A DNA stretch of 14,087 bases from Actinomycetales bacterium (GCA_028868555.1 JAGWUG010000004.1:1-14087), one strand, 5' to 3'; shown: positions 1-7,315, counted from the first letter of the stretch. The notes: a model not told the origin generated them from the sequence alone. Numbers and translations: made by a program.

Positions 1-2105
1 AGACGGCGGCTACCGCTACCAACCGAAGACTCGTTGATGAGCGAGACCAGACCAATCTGAGCCGAGCGGGAAACGTGAGTTCCACCACAGAGCTCGCGGC
101 TCCATGGGCCGCCAACCTGAATGACGCGAACCTCTTCGTCGTAGGTCTCACCAAAGAGCGCAACAGCGCCCCACTCCTTGGCGTCCGGCAGGCTCATGAA
201 CTGAGCCGAAACGGCCAGGTCCTGACGGATGGCGAGGTTGGTGACCTCTTCGATCTCGGAGCGAGTCTCGGCCGAAAGCGCCTGCTGCCAGGCGAAGTCG
301 AGGCGAAGGTAGCCAGGCTTGTTGTAGGAACCGCTCTGGAGCGCAGTCGGGCCAAGAACCTGACGCAGCGCAGCGTGCACCACGTGGGTTCCGGAGTGTG
401 CCTGAGCGGCTCCAAGACGCCACTCGGCGTCAACCTGGGTAACAGCCTTAGCGCCAACTGCAATCTGGCCCTGGCGAACCAGAACTTTGTGCGAGACCAG
501 TCCCTTGACTGGCTTCTGTACGTCTAGAACCTCAAGCTCAAAGCCGTCACCGATGATGAGACCGGCATCGGCCTCCTGGCCACCCGATTCCGCGTAGAGC
601 GAGGTCTGGTCGAGGATTACCTCGACGATTTCGCCCTCGGAAACGTGCTTGGCAGAGTTGCCGTCGGCAATCAGACCAATGACCTTAGCCTCGGTCTCCA
701 GCTCGTCATAGCCGGTGAATTTGGTAACGCCAGCGGCACGGAACTCGCCGTATACCGAGAGGTCGGCTCCACCCTTCTTGGCACGGGCATCGGCCTTGGC
801 ACGGTTCTTCTGCTCCAACATGAGCGCCTTGAAGCCATCGCGGTCTACGGTCAGGCCGTGCTCCTCGGCAACTTCAAGGGTTAGGTCAATTGGGAAGCCA
901 TAGGTGTCGTGCAGTAGGAAGGCTGCGTCGCCTTCAAGCTGCTTGCCGCCGCTGGTCTTCACCGATGCGATTGCCTCTTCCAGGAATACTGTTCCCGAAA
1001 CCAGGGTGCGGAGGAAGGCTTCTTCCTCGTTCACCGCTGTGGTGAGGATGCGAGTGAAGTCGGTCTCGACCTCTGGGTAAGCGGCCTTCATGGCGTCCTT
1101 CGACGCGGTGAAGAGCTCGGTGAAAACAGGCTTCTCAACACCCATCAGGCGCATGGCGCGAACCACGCGGCGCAGCAGGCGACGCAGCACATAGCCGCGG
1201 CCGTCGTTGCCCGGGGTTACTCCATCGGAGATGAGCATAAGTGCCGAACGAACGTGGTCGGCAACAACGCGCATGCGCACGTCATCCTCGGTGTGAGCAC
1301 CGTAGGTCTTGCCGGAAAGCTTGGCGGCGAGGTCGAGAACAGGGCGAACCTGGTCAATCTCGTACATGTTCTCAACACCCTGAAGCAGGAACGCTACGCG
1401 CTCCAGACCCATACCGGTGTCGATGTTCTTCTTTGGCAGCTCGCCAAGGATCTCGAAGGAGTCCTTGCCGGTGCCCTGCCCGCGCTCGTACTGCATGAAT
1501 ACGAGGTTCCAGATCTCGATGTAGCGGTCTTCGTCGGCCTCTGGGCCACCCTCGCGACCGTAGGCTGGGCCGCGGTCGTAGTAAATCTCGGAACATGGGC
1601 CAGAGGGACCCGGCTGGCCGGTTGACCAGAAGTTGTCCTTCATGCCGCGGCGCTGGATGCGCTCCATAGGCACGTCTGCAATCTCGCGCCACATGGCGAT
1701 TGCCTCGTCGTCGTCCTGGTAGACGGTGACCCAGAGCAGCTGCGGGTCAATGCCCAAGCAGCCACTGTCGCGGCTTCCGGTCAGGAACTCCCAGGCGAAG
1801 GTGATTGCCTCGCGCTTGAAGTAGTCACCGAACGAGAAGTTGCCGTTCATCTGGAAGAAGGTGCCGTGACGGGTGGTCTTGCCAACTTCGTCGATGTCCA
1901 GAGTGCGGATGCACTTCTGAACGCTGGTGGCGCGAGCGAATGGGGATGGAACCACACCGGTCATGTAGGGAATGAACGGAACCATACCGGCCACGGTGAA
2001 CAGCAGCGAAGGATCTTCACTGATGAGCGAGGCGGATGGAACTACGGTGTGGCCGTTGCGCTCGAAATAGTCGAGCCAGCGCCGGCGAATTTCGGCGGTA
2101 AGCAC
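1..2105 (-). CDS. alaS: Alanyl-tRNA synthetase (3' end off the window)
   Basis: Class II aminoacyl-tRNA synthetase that charges tRNA-Ala with alanine in the cytoplasm. About 701 codons are present. Bacterial AlaRS is usually about 870-890 residues, so the C-terminal dimerisation (DHHA1-type) part is missing only because the window ends. The N-terminal catalytic core is clear, with residues such as [20 protein letters not shown] and GPSGPCSEI. The editing domain carries the zinc-type motifs HSGTH (His570, His574) and CGGTH (Cys673, His677), spaced as in E. coli AlaRS. The start is GTG: an in-frame TAA lies directly before it, and AGGA sits about eight bases upstream. It is the last visible gene of the rpsD cluster, 40 bases after the small 62-residue gene. 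No frameshift or missing motif was seen. Confidence 0.97.
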   Translation of the reverse strand, partial: MLTAEIRRRWLDYFERNGHTVVPSASLISEDPSLLFTVAGMVPFIPYMTGVVPSPFARATSVQKCIRTLDIDEVGKTTRHGTFFQMNGNFSFGDYFKREAITFAWEFLTGSRDSGCLGIDPQLLWVTVYQDDDEAIAMWREIADVPMERIQRRGMKDNFWSTGQPGPSGPCSEIYYDRGPAYGREGGPEADEDRYIEIWNLVFMQYERGQGTGKDSFEILGELPKKNIDTGMGLERVAFLLQGVENMYEIDQVRPVLDLAAKLSGKTYGAHTEDDVRMRVVADHVRSALMLISDGVTPGNDGRGYVLRRLLRRVVRAMRLMGVEKPVFTELFTASKDAMKAAYPEVETDFTRILTTAVNEEEAFLRTLVSGTVFLEEAIASVKTSGGKQLEGDAAFLLHDTYGFPIDLTLEVAEEHGLTVDRDGFKALMLEQKNRAKADARAKKGGADLSVYGEFRAAGVTKFTGYDELETEAKVIGLIADGNSAKHVSEGEIVEVILDQTSLYAESGGQEADAGLIIGDGFELEVLDVQKPVKGLVSHKVLVRQGQIAVGAKAVTQVDAEWRLGAAQAHSGTHVVHAALRQVLGPTALQSGSYNKPGYLRLDFAWQQALSAETRSEIEEVTNLAIRQDLAVSAQFMSLPDAKEWGAVALFGETYDEEVRVIQVGGPWSRELCGGTHVSRSAQIGLVSLINESSVGSGSRR

Positions 2106-2145
2106 TTAGGGATTCCTAATTGTTTGAGGTGGACTGGCTAGATTG

Positions 2146-2334
2146 CTATTTAGCCTGCTCAGAGGCGATTTCCGCCTCGCGCTCACGGTAGCCCTCGGCT
2201 ACGGCAGCGCCAAACTCCTTAGCGCGACGAGAAACGTCGGCTGCGAGTTCTTGAGCTTTTGGGTTTTCCTGTAGCTGACGAACAGCCAAAACACCGATGC
2301 TGATGCCGGTGACAAACCAAAGCAACTTCTTCAC
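2146..2334 (-). CDS. Small membrane-anchored protein, 62 residues, unknown function
   Basis: The protein has one hydrophobic N-terminal segment (about residues 4-18, LLWFVTGISIGVLAV) followed by a charged, probably helical, Ala/Glu/Lys/Arg-rich tail, so it is likely a single-pass membrane protein with a cytoplasmic tail. The start is GTG, with AGGGG five bases upstream, and the DUF948 stop codon TAA overlaps this ribosome binding site. The gap to the DUF948 gene is only 9 bases, so the two are probably translated together. A small protein of this kind often sits between the DUF948 gene and alaS in actinobacteria, and it may belong to DUF6167, but I cannot confirm that by eye. Function is unknown. 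Its position suggests it works with the DUF948 protein at the membrane, which is inference. Confidence 0.85.
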   Translation of the reverse strand: MKKLLWFVTGISIGVLAVRQLQENPKAQELAADVSRRAKEFGAAVAEGYREREAEIASEQAK

Positions 2335-2343
2335 GAGGGCCCC

Positions 2344-2691
2344 TTACTTCTTGCTCTTCAGGATTGATCTGAACCCTGAGGCTACTCCAGCAATTTTAAC
2401 CAGTGGTGAACCAACTGCGGAGGTAAAGAGGGAAACCATGGCACTCACGTTGCCAGTGACCTCGGATACGTTTTCGGTGATTACGTCCACCTTGGCCAGT
2501 TGCTTGTTGGTGGCCTGAACGGTTTCAGTGAGTTCGGAGAGCAGCGGAGTTACCTCAGCCGATACTTCCCGGATCGAGTCGGTGGTGGAGTCTAGGACTT
2601 TGCCTAGCTTCACCAGCGGAACACCGATGAATAGCACCAACAGCACAAAGCCGCTGGCAGCAATAATTCCTGCGATGTCTCCGCCGCTCAT
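2344..2691 (-). CDS. DUF948 domain membrane protein
   Basis: 115 residues. An N-terminal transmembrane segment (about residues 5-28, rich in Gly, Ala, Ile, Leu and Val) is followed by a long amphipathic, heptad-like region (about 29-90, with VLDSTTDSIREVSAEVTPLL and TETVQATNKQLAKVD) and a basic end (ILKSKK). This is the usual form of DUF948 proteins, which resemble methyl-accepting coiled coils and have no firmly known role. The start is one of only three ATG codons in the window, preceded by AGGGG at a good distance. It lies 33 bases after rpsD and 9 bases before the 62-residue gene. The rpsD-DUF948-small gene-alaS order is widespread in actinobacteria. The family call rests on shape and neighbourhood. 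Confidence 0.88.
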   Translation of the reverse strand: MSGGDIAGIIAASGFVLLVLFIGVPLVKLGKVLDSTTDSIREVSAEVTPLLSELTETVQATNKQLAKVDVITENVSEVTGNVSAMVSLFTSAVGSPLVKIAGVASGFRSILKSKK

Positions 2692-2699
2692 CCGAACCC

Positions 2700-2718
2700 C
2701 TAACTAGTTGTTAGTTAG
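2700..2718 (-). other. Short hairpin between rpsD and the DUF948 gene
   Basis: A perfect 7-base inverted repeat (CTAACTA / TAGTTAG) with a 5-base loop lies in the 33-base gap between the two genes, directly next to the AGGGG ribosome binding site of the DUF948 gene. It is AT-rich, only modestly stable, and has no U-tract. It is better read as an mRNA processing or 3'-protection element, or a damper on downstream translation, than as a full terminator. The structure is seen in the sequence; its role is inferred. Confidence 0.35.
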
Positions 2719-2724
2719 AAACTA

Positions 2725-3354
2725 CTAGCGAGCTGCGTAGTACTCAACCACAAGCTGTACTTCACAGGTGATTGGAACTTCGGCACGCTTTGGGCGACGA
2801 ACCAGAACAGCGGTGAGCTTGTCCAACTGAACGTCAAGGTAAGCAGGTACTGGAGGCAGAACCGCAACGTGGCCACCGGCAGCGGCAACCTGGAAAGGCT
2901 CAGTGCCCTCCGACTTAGCGTGTACGTGGATCTGCTGACCTGGCTTTACGCGGAACGATGGGCGGTCAACGCGCTCACCGTTTACGAGAATGTGGCGGTG
3001 CACAACCATCTGACGAGCCTGTGCGATGGTACGAGCGAAGCCCGAACGGAGCACGAGAGCGTCGAGGCGCATTTCCAGAAGCTCAACCAGGTTCTCACCG
3101 GTCAGGCCCTCGGCACGCTTTGCCTCAGCGAAGGTCTTGCGGAGCTGTGCCTCGCGGATGCCGTACTGGGCGCGAAGACGCTGCTTCTCGCGCAGACGAA
3201 CGGCGAAGTCGCTGTCAGCCTTCTTGCGGGTGCGGCCGTGCTGACCTGGAGCGTATGGACGCTTCTCGAGGTACTTGGCGGCCTTTGGGGTCAGTGCCAG
3301 TCCCAGTGCGCGGGAGCGGCGGGTGGTGCTACGAGTACGAGTGGTCTTTGACAC
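2725..3354 (-). CDS. rpsD: 30S ribosomal protein S4
   Basis: Primary 16S rRNA-binding protein that starts assembly of the 30S body. 209 residues from the chosen GTG start, the normal length. Family landmarks are KRPYAPGQHG near residue 35, LREKQRLRAQYGI, the S4 RNA-binding domain in the middle (LEMRLDALVLRSGFARTIAQ, then VNGERVDRPSFRV), and the end VQLVVEYYAAR. The N-terminal zinc cysteines are absent, so this is the zinc-free (C-) form. An ATG lies 15 bases upstream in frame, but AAAGGA falls between it and the GTG at ideal spacing, and the family normally begins near SKTTRTRS, so GTG is preferred. It is separated from rarA by a 216-base gap with a candidate promoter and structured leader. 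S4 represses its own mRNA in E. coli and B. subtilis; whether it does so here is open. Confidence 0.97.
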   Translation of the reverse strand: MSKTTRTRSTTRRSRALGLALTPKAAKYLEKRPYAPGQHGRTRKKADSDFAVRLREKQRLRAQYGIREAQLRKTFAEAKRAEGLTGENLVELLEMRLDALVLRSGFARTIAQARQMVVHRHILVNGERVDRPSFRVKPGQQIHVHAKSEGTEPFQVAAAGGHVAVLPPVPAYLDVQLDKLTAVLVRRPKRAEVPITCEVQLVVEYYAAR

Positions 3355-3370
3355 GTACTTTCCTTTCATG

Positions 3371-3396
3371 GGTTCACAGGGAACCGAATAGCGGTT
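3371..3396 (-). promoter_or_regulatory. Two overlapping, mutually exclusive hairpins before rpsD
   Basis: Hairpin A pairs AACCG with CGGTT (plus-strand 3382-3386 and 3392-3396, 5-base loop). Hairpin B pairs GGTTC with GAACC (3371-3375 and 3381-3385, 5-base loop). They share bases 3382-3385, so only one can form at a time. Hairpin B ends about six bases before the AAAGGA ribosome binding site of rpsD, so the choice between them could affect ribosome access. Pairing is seen in the sequence; switching is inferred. Each stem has only five pairs, so chance is possible. Confidence 0.4.
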
Positions 3397-3450
3397 TGTT
3401 CACAATAAAGACGCAAATCCGTAGAGCTTGGTTTTGGTCTAATCGCCACG

Positions 3451-3474
3451 GACCACCCGGCTATTTAGGTGGTC
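3451..3474 (-). promoter_or_regulatory. rpsD leader hairpin, 7-bp stem
   Basis: A perfect inverted repeat GACCACC / GGTGGTC with a 10-base loop, located about 100 bases upstream of the rpsD start in the transcribed direction. It has no U-tract, so it is unlikely to be an ordinary intrinsic terminator for rarA. It is more likely part of a folded 5' untranslated region. No match to a named leader family is claimed. Confidence 0.45.
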
Positions 3475-3482
3475 GCTCCGTT

Positions 3483-3512
3483 GGACATCGCAGCAGCCGT
3501 GCGCAAATGTCC
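3483..3512 (-). promoter_or_regulatory. rpsD leader hairpin, two-part stem
   Basis: GGACAT pairs with ATGTCC, and inside it CGCA pairs with TGCG. Together this gives a ten-pair stem with a three-base bulge and a 7-base loop. It is only eight bases from the 7-bp hairpin, so the leader would contain two adjacent stable stems. This is the type of structure ribosomal proteins bind in autogenously controlled leaders. The fold is by eye only. Confidence 0.45.
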
Positions 3513-3529
3513 CAGTCGGCAACCTCACA

Positions 3530-3559
3530 AGTCTAGCAGTGAGGCCCCAGCAAAGCCAA
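3530..3559 (-). promoter_or_regulatory. rpsD: Candidate promoter for rpsD
   Basis: On the minus strand TTGGCT and TAGACT are separated by 18 bases, a fair match to a housekeeping sigma factor promoter. It lies in the rarA-rpsD gap just past the rarA stop codon. Transcription from it would give a leader of roughly 165 bases that includes all the hairpins listed here. A separate promoter makes sense because a ribosomal protein needs far more expression than rarA. Match quality is moderate. Confidence 0.35.
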
Positions 3560-3570
3560 GGATGCCGGCT

Positions 3571-4902
3571 CTACTTACCCAGCCCGCGAATGATGGCGCG
3601 CAGTTTGGCCCAGCGTTCGGCCAGTTCGCGCTCGAAACCGACCTCTTTGGGAATGTAGTAGCGGCGTTTCGCCACCTTGCCGGTCACGTAATCCTGTGGC
3701 ACCACTGCCTTGGCATCGTCGTGAGGGTAAACGTAGCCAACTCCGTTGCCACGGCCCTTGGCCCCGGCGTAGTTGGATGACCTCAACGGCTTAGGCACCG
3801 ATGGCTGCATCCCAGCCCGCACGTCCTCAAGCGCCGCATTGATGGCGTTGTAAGCCGCGTTGCTCTTTGGTGCCAGCGCCAGATAGATGGTTGCCTCCGC
3901 CAGCGGGATCCGCCCCTCTGGCATTCCAATCTGCTGCACGGTTTCGAATGCCGCTACGGCAAGTGGGAGCGCCTGCGGGTCGGCCAGGCCAATATCCTCG
4001 GCGGCAAGAATCATGAGTCGACGCGCAATGAATCGAGGGTCCTCTCCCCCTTCAATCATTCGTGCCAGCCAGTGCACGGCCGCATCGGCATCGGAGCCCC
4101 GAACACTCTTGATGAAGGCGCTGATGATGTCGTAGTGCTGGTCACCATCGCGGTCGTAGCGCACCAGTGCGTGATCGAGCGATTCTTCAATGTCGGCCCG
4201 CTCAATAGTGGTGTTGCCCACCGATGCCGCGTGCGCGCCGGCAGCTTCCAGAACAGTCAACGCACGCCGGGCGTCGCCCTGAGCGAGGAGCACGATCTGA
4301 TCGCGTTCTCCAGCTTCGAGAGCAACCTCTCCATTTAGCCCGCGCGGGTCCGAGACGGCCCGGTCCACCAGGGTCGCGATGTCGTCTTCGCTGAGCGGTT
4401 CGAGGGTCAGCAGGAGTGAACGACTAAGCAGCGGTGCGATGACGCTAAACGAGGGGTTCTCAGTGGTGGCGGCAATCAGGGTGACCCAGCCAGCTTCAAC
4501 ACCCGGAAGCAGGGCATCCTGCTGTGCCTTAGAGAAACGATGAATCTCGTCCAAGAAGAGAAGTGTGCCGGTGCCGTAGGCGTCGCGTTCCTTCTGCGAC
4601 TGCACCATGACCTCGCGCACATCTTTGACACCGGCAGTGATTGCGCTCAGCTCAACGAAACGTCGGCCGGAGTCACGGGCAATTGCCTGAGCCAGGGTGG
4701 TTTTACCTGTTCCTGGTGGACCCCACAGCAGCACCGATGTGCTTGCCGGCGCTTTGCCATCGGCGATTGGAGTTGCCAACTGGCGCAGCGGAGAACCCGG
4801 TTTCAGAAGGTGCGACTGCCCAACGACTTCGCTCAGGCTTCGCGGCCGCATCCTGGCGGCCAGCGGCACGCTCATAGCAAAGAGGCTGGAGTCCGAAGTC
4901 AC
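3571..4902 (-). CDS. rarA: Replication-associated recombination protein A (AAA+ ATPase)
   Basis: RarA (MgsA) is a cytoplasmic AAA+ ATPase related to clamp loader subunits that acts at stalled or damaged replication forks. 443 residues, the normal length. Walker A is GPPGTGKT (residues 61-68), Walker B is LLFLDEIH (114-121), and the sensor 1 region is AATTENPSF (145-153). The region after it contains GDARRAL, then SAFIKSVRGSDADAAVHWLA and EDPRFIARRLMILAAEDIGL, which are typical of RarA and set it apart from RuvB and DnaX. The C-terminal part contains YVYPHDD and QDYVTGKVAKRRYY. The start is GTG with a weak upstream GAG; the next candidate, an ATG at residue 10, has no better site. It is divergent from the cyclophilin gene with 70 bases between them. 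Confidence 0.95.
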   Translation of the reverse strand: MTSDSSLFAMSVPLAARMRPRSLSEVVGQSHLLKPGSPLRQLATPIADGKAPASTSVLLWGPPGTGKTTLAQAIARDSGRRFVELSAITAGVKDVREVMVQSQKERDAYGTGTLLFLDEIHRFSKAQQDALLPGVEAGWVTLIAATTENPSFSVIAPLLSRSLLLTLEPLSEDDIATLVDRAVSDPRGLNGEVALEAGERDQIVLLAQGDARRALTVLEAAGAHAASVGNTTIERADIEESLDHALVRYDRDGDQHYDIISAFIKSVRGSDADAAVHWLARMIEGGEDPRFIARRLMILAAEDIGLADPQALPLAVAAFETVQQIGMPEGRIPLAEATIYLALAPKSNAAYNAINAALEDVRAGMQPSVPKPLRSSNYAGAKGRGNGVGYVYPHDDAKAVVPQDYVTGKVAKRRYYIPKEVGFERELAERWAKLRAIIRGLGK

Positions 4903-4972
4903 CTGCTCAGGATGCCATAAAATCGCATCTGTACGTCTCTTTGGAGACCTAAAACTTTATTTGGGAGAAGTT
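4903..4972. promoter_or_regulatory. Divergent rarA / cyclophilin intergenic region
   Basis: These 70 bases must hold promoters for the leftward rarA gene and the rightward cyclophilin gene unless those lie inside the genes. A plus-strand TAAAAT at 4918-4923 could be a -10 box for the cyclophilin gene, but no clear -35 precedes it. A small inverted repeat GTCTC-tttg-GAGAC (4935-4948) would fall in the leader or act as a short operator. GGGAG at about 4963-4967 is the cyclophilin ribosome binding site. No clear rarA promoter was found. Confidence 0.3.
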
Positions 4973-5770
4973 GTGGCAACCAACAAGGAAATCAAGGCTC
5001 AGGCCGCTGCTCGTAAGAAGGCTTACGACGCAAAGTTGGCTCAGGTTGAGGTCAAGGCAAAGCGTCGCAAGAACGACAACCGCTTCGCAGTGGTCATCGC
5101 CGCTGGTGCACTGATCCTGTCGCTCGCCGCTACCTACGGCCACCAGGCTTTCACCACTGCCCAGACCGCCGCCACTGCCACTCCTAGCGCAAGCGCATCG
5201 TTGGCAAGCAGCGCCAGCCCAACCCCTGCGGTAACCAACGCAGCCAACGTCCCAAGCGCAAGCCTCGCCGAGGCCCGCACCTGGTTGGGTCACCTCAACG
5301 TGAACGGCCGCAACCTCAAGATTCAGCTCGATGGCAAGAACGCACCTCAGGCAGTTGCAAACTTCATCTCGCTTGCCAAGAAGGGCTTCTACAACGGCGT
5401 CAGCTGCCACCGCCTCACCACTCAGGGCATCTACGTTCTGCAGTGTGGAGACCCTAAGGGCGACGGCACTGGCGGTCCAGGCTACAGCTGGGGTCCAATC
5501 GAGAATGCACCGGCCGACAACGTCTACAAGACAGGCGTTTTGGCCATGGCGCGACAGGGTGGCAACGGCAGCTCTATGGGCTCGCAGTTCTTCATCGTTT
5601 ACAAGGACAGCACCATCCCGAGTGACAGCGCCGGCGGCTACACCGTATTCGGCAAGATCGTCAACGGTATGACTGTGATTGACGGAATCGCCGCAGCCGG
5701 AACCACCGATGGTTCGGGCGACGGAAAGCCAAAGACTGCCACCACTCTGGGCGCAATTTCGGTCCAGTAG
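4973..5770 (+). CDS. Membrane-anchored cyclophilin-type peptidyl-prolyl isomerase
   Basis: Catalyses cis-trans isomerisation at proline. 265 residues. The N-terminus is Lys/Arg-rich (about 1-37), followed by one transmembrane segment (about 38-57), an Ala/Ser/Thr/Pro-rich linker (about 60-100) and a cyclophilin domain (about 105-265). Active-site landmarks are CHRLTT with Arg147, QCGDP (157-161), GTGGPGY, GVLAMARQG, SQFFIVY (204-210) and GGYTVFGKIVNGM. The basic side precedes the membrane segment, so the catalytic domain should lie outside the cytoplasm. The GTG start follows GGGAG by five bases. The reading frame stays open upstream to 4697 inside antisense rarA, but that extension has no family support. 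It sits next to rel, as PpiB-like genes do in other actinobacteria, and probably helps fold secreted proteins. Confidence 0.93.
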   Translation: MATNKEIKAQAAARKKAYDAKLAQVEVKAKRRKNDNRFAVVIAAGALILSLAATYGHQAFTTAQTAATATPSASASLASSASPTPAVTNAANVPSASLAEARTWLGHLNVNGRNLKIQLDGKNAPQAVANFISLAKKGFYNGVSCHRLTTQGIYVLQCGDPKGDGTGGPGYSWGPIENAPADNVYKTGVLAMARQGGNGSSMGSQFFIVYKDSTIPSDSAGGYTVFGKIVNGMTVIDGIAAAGTTDGSGDGKPKTATTLGAISVQ

Positions 5771-5799
5771 TCAAACTAAACTAAGAACGTCTGAACTCG

Positions 5800-5817
5800 G
5801 GCGCGGGCAGCCGCGCC
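5800..5817 (+). terminator. GC-rich hairpin between the cyclophilin and DUF349 genes
   Basis: GGCGCGG and CCGCGCC form a perfect 7-bp, almost all G/C stem with a four-base loop (GCAG), placed 29 bases after the cyclophilin stop and 20 bases before the DUF349 start. There is no U-tract after it. It could be a U-less terminator or attenuator, or an mRNA stabiliser that sets different levels for the two genes. The structure is certain as sequence; the role is not. Confidence 0.5.
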
Positions 5818-5837
5818 AACAAACACAGGAGCACAAA

Positions 5838-7256
5838 GTGGCCACCAATACCCCTGCCCCAGAGTCCACCCCTGCTGCTGAGGTTGTTGCTCCGGCAGCC
5901 ACCCCAGCCGCACCAGCTCCTGTGGTTGAGGCCACTCCAGCTGCGGTTCCAGCACCTGCTGCTGTCGCGGCTCCGGCTCCTGCAGCGCCAAAGCCTGTTG
6001 CACCAGTTGCTGCTGCTCCAGCAAGCAGCGGTTCCAGCTTTGGCCGCGTAGACGCCGAGAACAACGTCTTTGTCACCGATGCCGGTGCAGAGCGCAAGGT
6101 TGGCCAGTACCCAAACGTCACTCCTGCAGAGGCGCTCGCCTTCTTCGAGCGTAAGTTCGCGGACCTGGCGGCTCAGGTTCGCCTGCTTGAGCAGCGCGTA
6201 GCGGCCAACGCTGACGCGCAGGCACTCAAGAAGAGCCTCAACACCATTACCGCTGAGCTGGTTGAGCCGAACGCCGTTGGCGACCTAGCCGACCTGCGCA
6301 AGCGCATTGCAGCCGTTACCGAGAAGATCTCGCTGGCAGTCTCTGCCAAGCACGAGGTCAACAAGGAGCAGATCGGTGCCGCACTAGCCGAGCGCGCTCG
6401 AATCGCCGACGAAGCAGAGGCGATTGCCAACCAGGACCCAGCCAAGACTCAGTGGAAGAACGGCACTGCCGCACTGACCGCACTCTTCGAGCAGTGGCAG
6501 AACGCCCAGAAGAACGGACCAAAGCTCCCTAAGGCCGAGGCAGACGTTGTATGGCGTCGCTTCAGCGCCGCACGCACCAAGTTCGACGCCAACAAGCGTC
6601 AGTACTTCGCTACTCTCGACGCCAGCAACAAGCAGATCAAGAGCAAGAAGACTGAGATTGTTGAAAACGCCGAAGCCCTGATCTCTAAGGGCGCCGATGC
6701 AGTTGTTGAGTACCGCAAGCTGCTCGACGCTTGGAAGGCAGCCGGCCACAGCAAGAGCAAGTTTGATGACGAGCTTTGGGCACGCTTCAAGGCTGCCGGT
6801 GACGCCATCTACGCGGCAAAGGGCGAGCAGGTAGCTGTTGAGAGCGCCGACCACGCAGCGAACTACGCGGCAAAGGTCGAACTTATCAAGAAGGCCGAGA
6901 AGGCCGTCACTCCTGAAAAGGACCTAGCCGCAGCCAAGAAGGCGCTGCAGCAGATCCAGCAGGAGTGGGAGAAGATTGGTCGCGTTGCCAAGGAGAAGGT
7001 ACGCGAGGTTGAAGACCGCATGCGCGCCATCGAGGCCAAGGTTCGCGACGCCGAGCAGGAGCACTGGCGCAAGACCGACCCTGCCACTCAGGCTCGCACC
7101 AACTCGGTTCTCAGCCAGCTGGAAGACTCCATCACCAAGCTTGAGAACGACCTGAAAGCTGCCAAGGCCAAGAAGGACGCCAAGGCAACCAAGGCCGCCG
7201 AGGAGGCGCTTGCAGCTCGCAAGGCCTGGCTCGAGGTCGTGAAGAAGTCCCAGTAG
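5838..7256 (+). CDS. DUF349 domain protein with Ala/Pro-rich N-terminus
   Basis: 472 residues, predicted cytoplasmic, with no signal peptide or membrane segment. Residues 1-65 are an Ala/Pro/Val/Glu low-complexity tail. A short conserved block follows (about 68-92, FGRVDAENNVFVTDAGAE), then a long charged helical region. Three DUF349-type repeats are visible: around 206-257 (W206, W220, VVWRRFSAAR), 298-330 (AWKAAGHSKSKFDDELWARF) and 376-411 (EWEKIGRV, RAIEAKV). The C-terminal 50 residues are Lys/Ala/Glu-rich and likely coiled coil. The GTG start is set by AGGAG seven bases upstream; the open frame back to 5679 runs inside the cyclophilin gene in another frame and is not credible. DUF349 proteins have no well-defined biochemical role. 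Its gene follows the cyclophilin gene by 67 bases and ends at a strong terminator. Confidence 0.93.
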   Translation: MATNTPAPESTPAAEVVAPAATPAAPAPVVEATPAAVPAPAAVAAPAPAAPKPVAPVAAAPASSGSSFGRVDAENNVFVTDAGAERKVGQYPNVTPAEALAFFERKFADLAAQVRLLEQRVAANADAQALKKSLNTITAELVEPNAVGDLADLRKRIAAVTEKISLAVSAKHEVNKEQIGAALAERARIADEAEAIANQDPAKTQWKNGTAALTALFEQWQNAQKNGPKLPKAEADVVWRRFSAARTKFDANKRQYFATLDASNKQIKSKKTEIVENAEALISKGADAVVEYRKLLDAWKAAGHSKSKFDDELWARFKAAGDAIYAAKGEQVAVESADHAANYAAKVELIKKAEKAVTPEKDLAAAKKALQQIQQEWEKIGRVAKEKVREVEDRMRAIEAKVRDAEQEHWRKTDPATQARTNSVLSQLEDSITKLENDLKAAKAKKDAKATKAAEEALAARKAWLEVVKKSQ

Positions 7257-7274
7257 GGCTTCTCCCCCAGAACT

Positions 7275-7315
7275 AAAGCAAAACGGGAACCCAATTGGGT
7301 TCCCGTTTTAGCTTT
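7275..7315. terminator. Bidirectional intrinsic terminator
   Basis: A near-perfect palindrome: AAAGC, AAAA, CGGGAACCCAA, then TTGGGTTCCCG, TTTT, A, GCTTT. The core from 7280 to 7309 is fully symmetric, and only one base (7310) is bulged in the outer arms. Read on either strand it gives a G/C-rich stem followed by a run of U. It sits between the convergent DUF349 (+) and rel (-) genes, 18 bases after one stop and 27 bases from the other, so it can end both transcripts. Confidence 0.93.

Noticed and set aside
3355..3369. ATG start for rpsD five codons upstream
   Set aside because: The ribosome binding site lies between this ATG and the GTG at 3352-3354, so it would be inside the coding region; the family N-terminus fits the GTG.
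2869..3536. Two overlapping plus-strand open frames of 160 and 192 codons
   Set aside because: Both run antisense through rpsD and are products of its codon bias.
4935..4948. GTCTC-tttg-GAGAC inverted repeat as an operator or SOS box
   Set aside because: It is only five bases per arm and does not match the actinobacterial LexA box (CGAAC...GTTCG). It is mentioned with the intergenic region only.
4697..4972. N-terminal extension of the cyclophilin gene by 92 codons
   Set aside because: This stretch is antisense to the conserved 5' half of rarA. A good ribosome binding site marks the GTG at 4973, followed by the expected basic N-terminus and membrane helix.
5679..5837. N-terminal extension of the DUF349 gene by 53 codons
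   Set aside because: It overlaps the end of the cyclophilin gene in another frame, while AGGAG and GTG at 5838 give a clean start.
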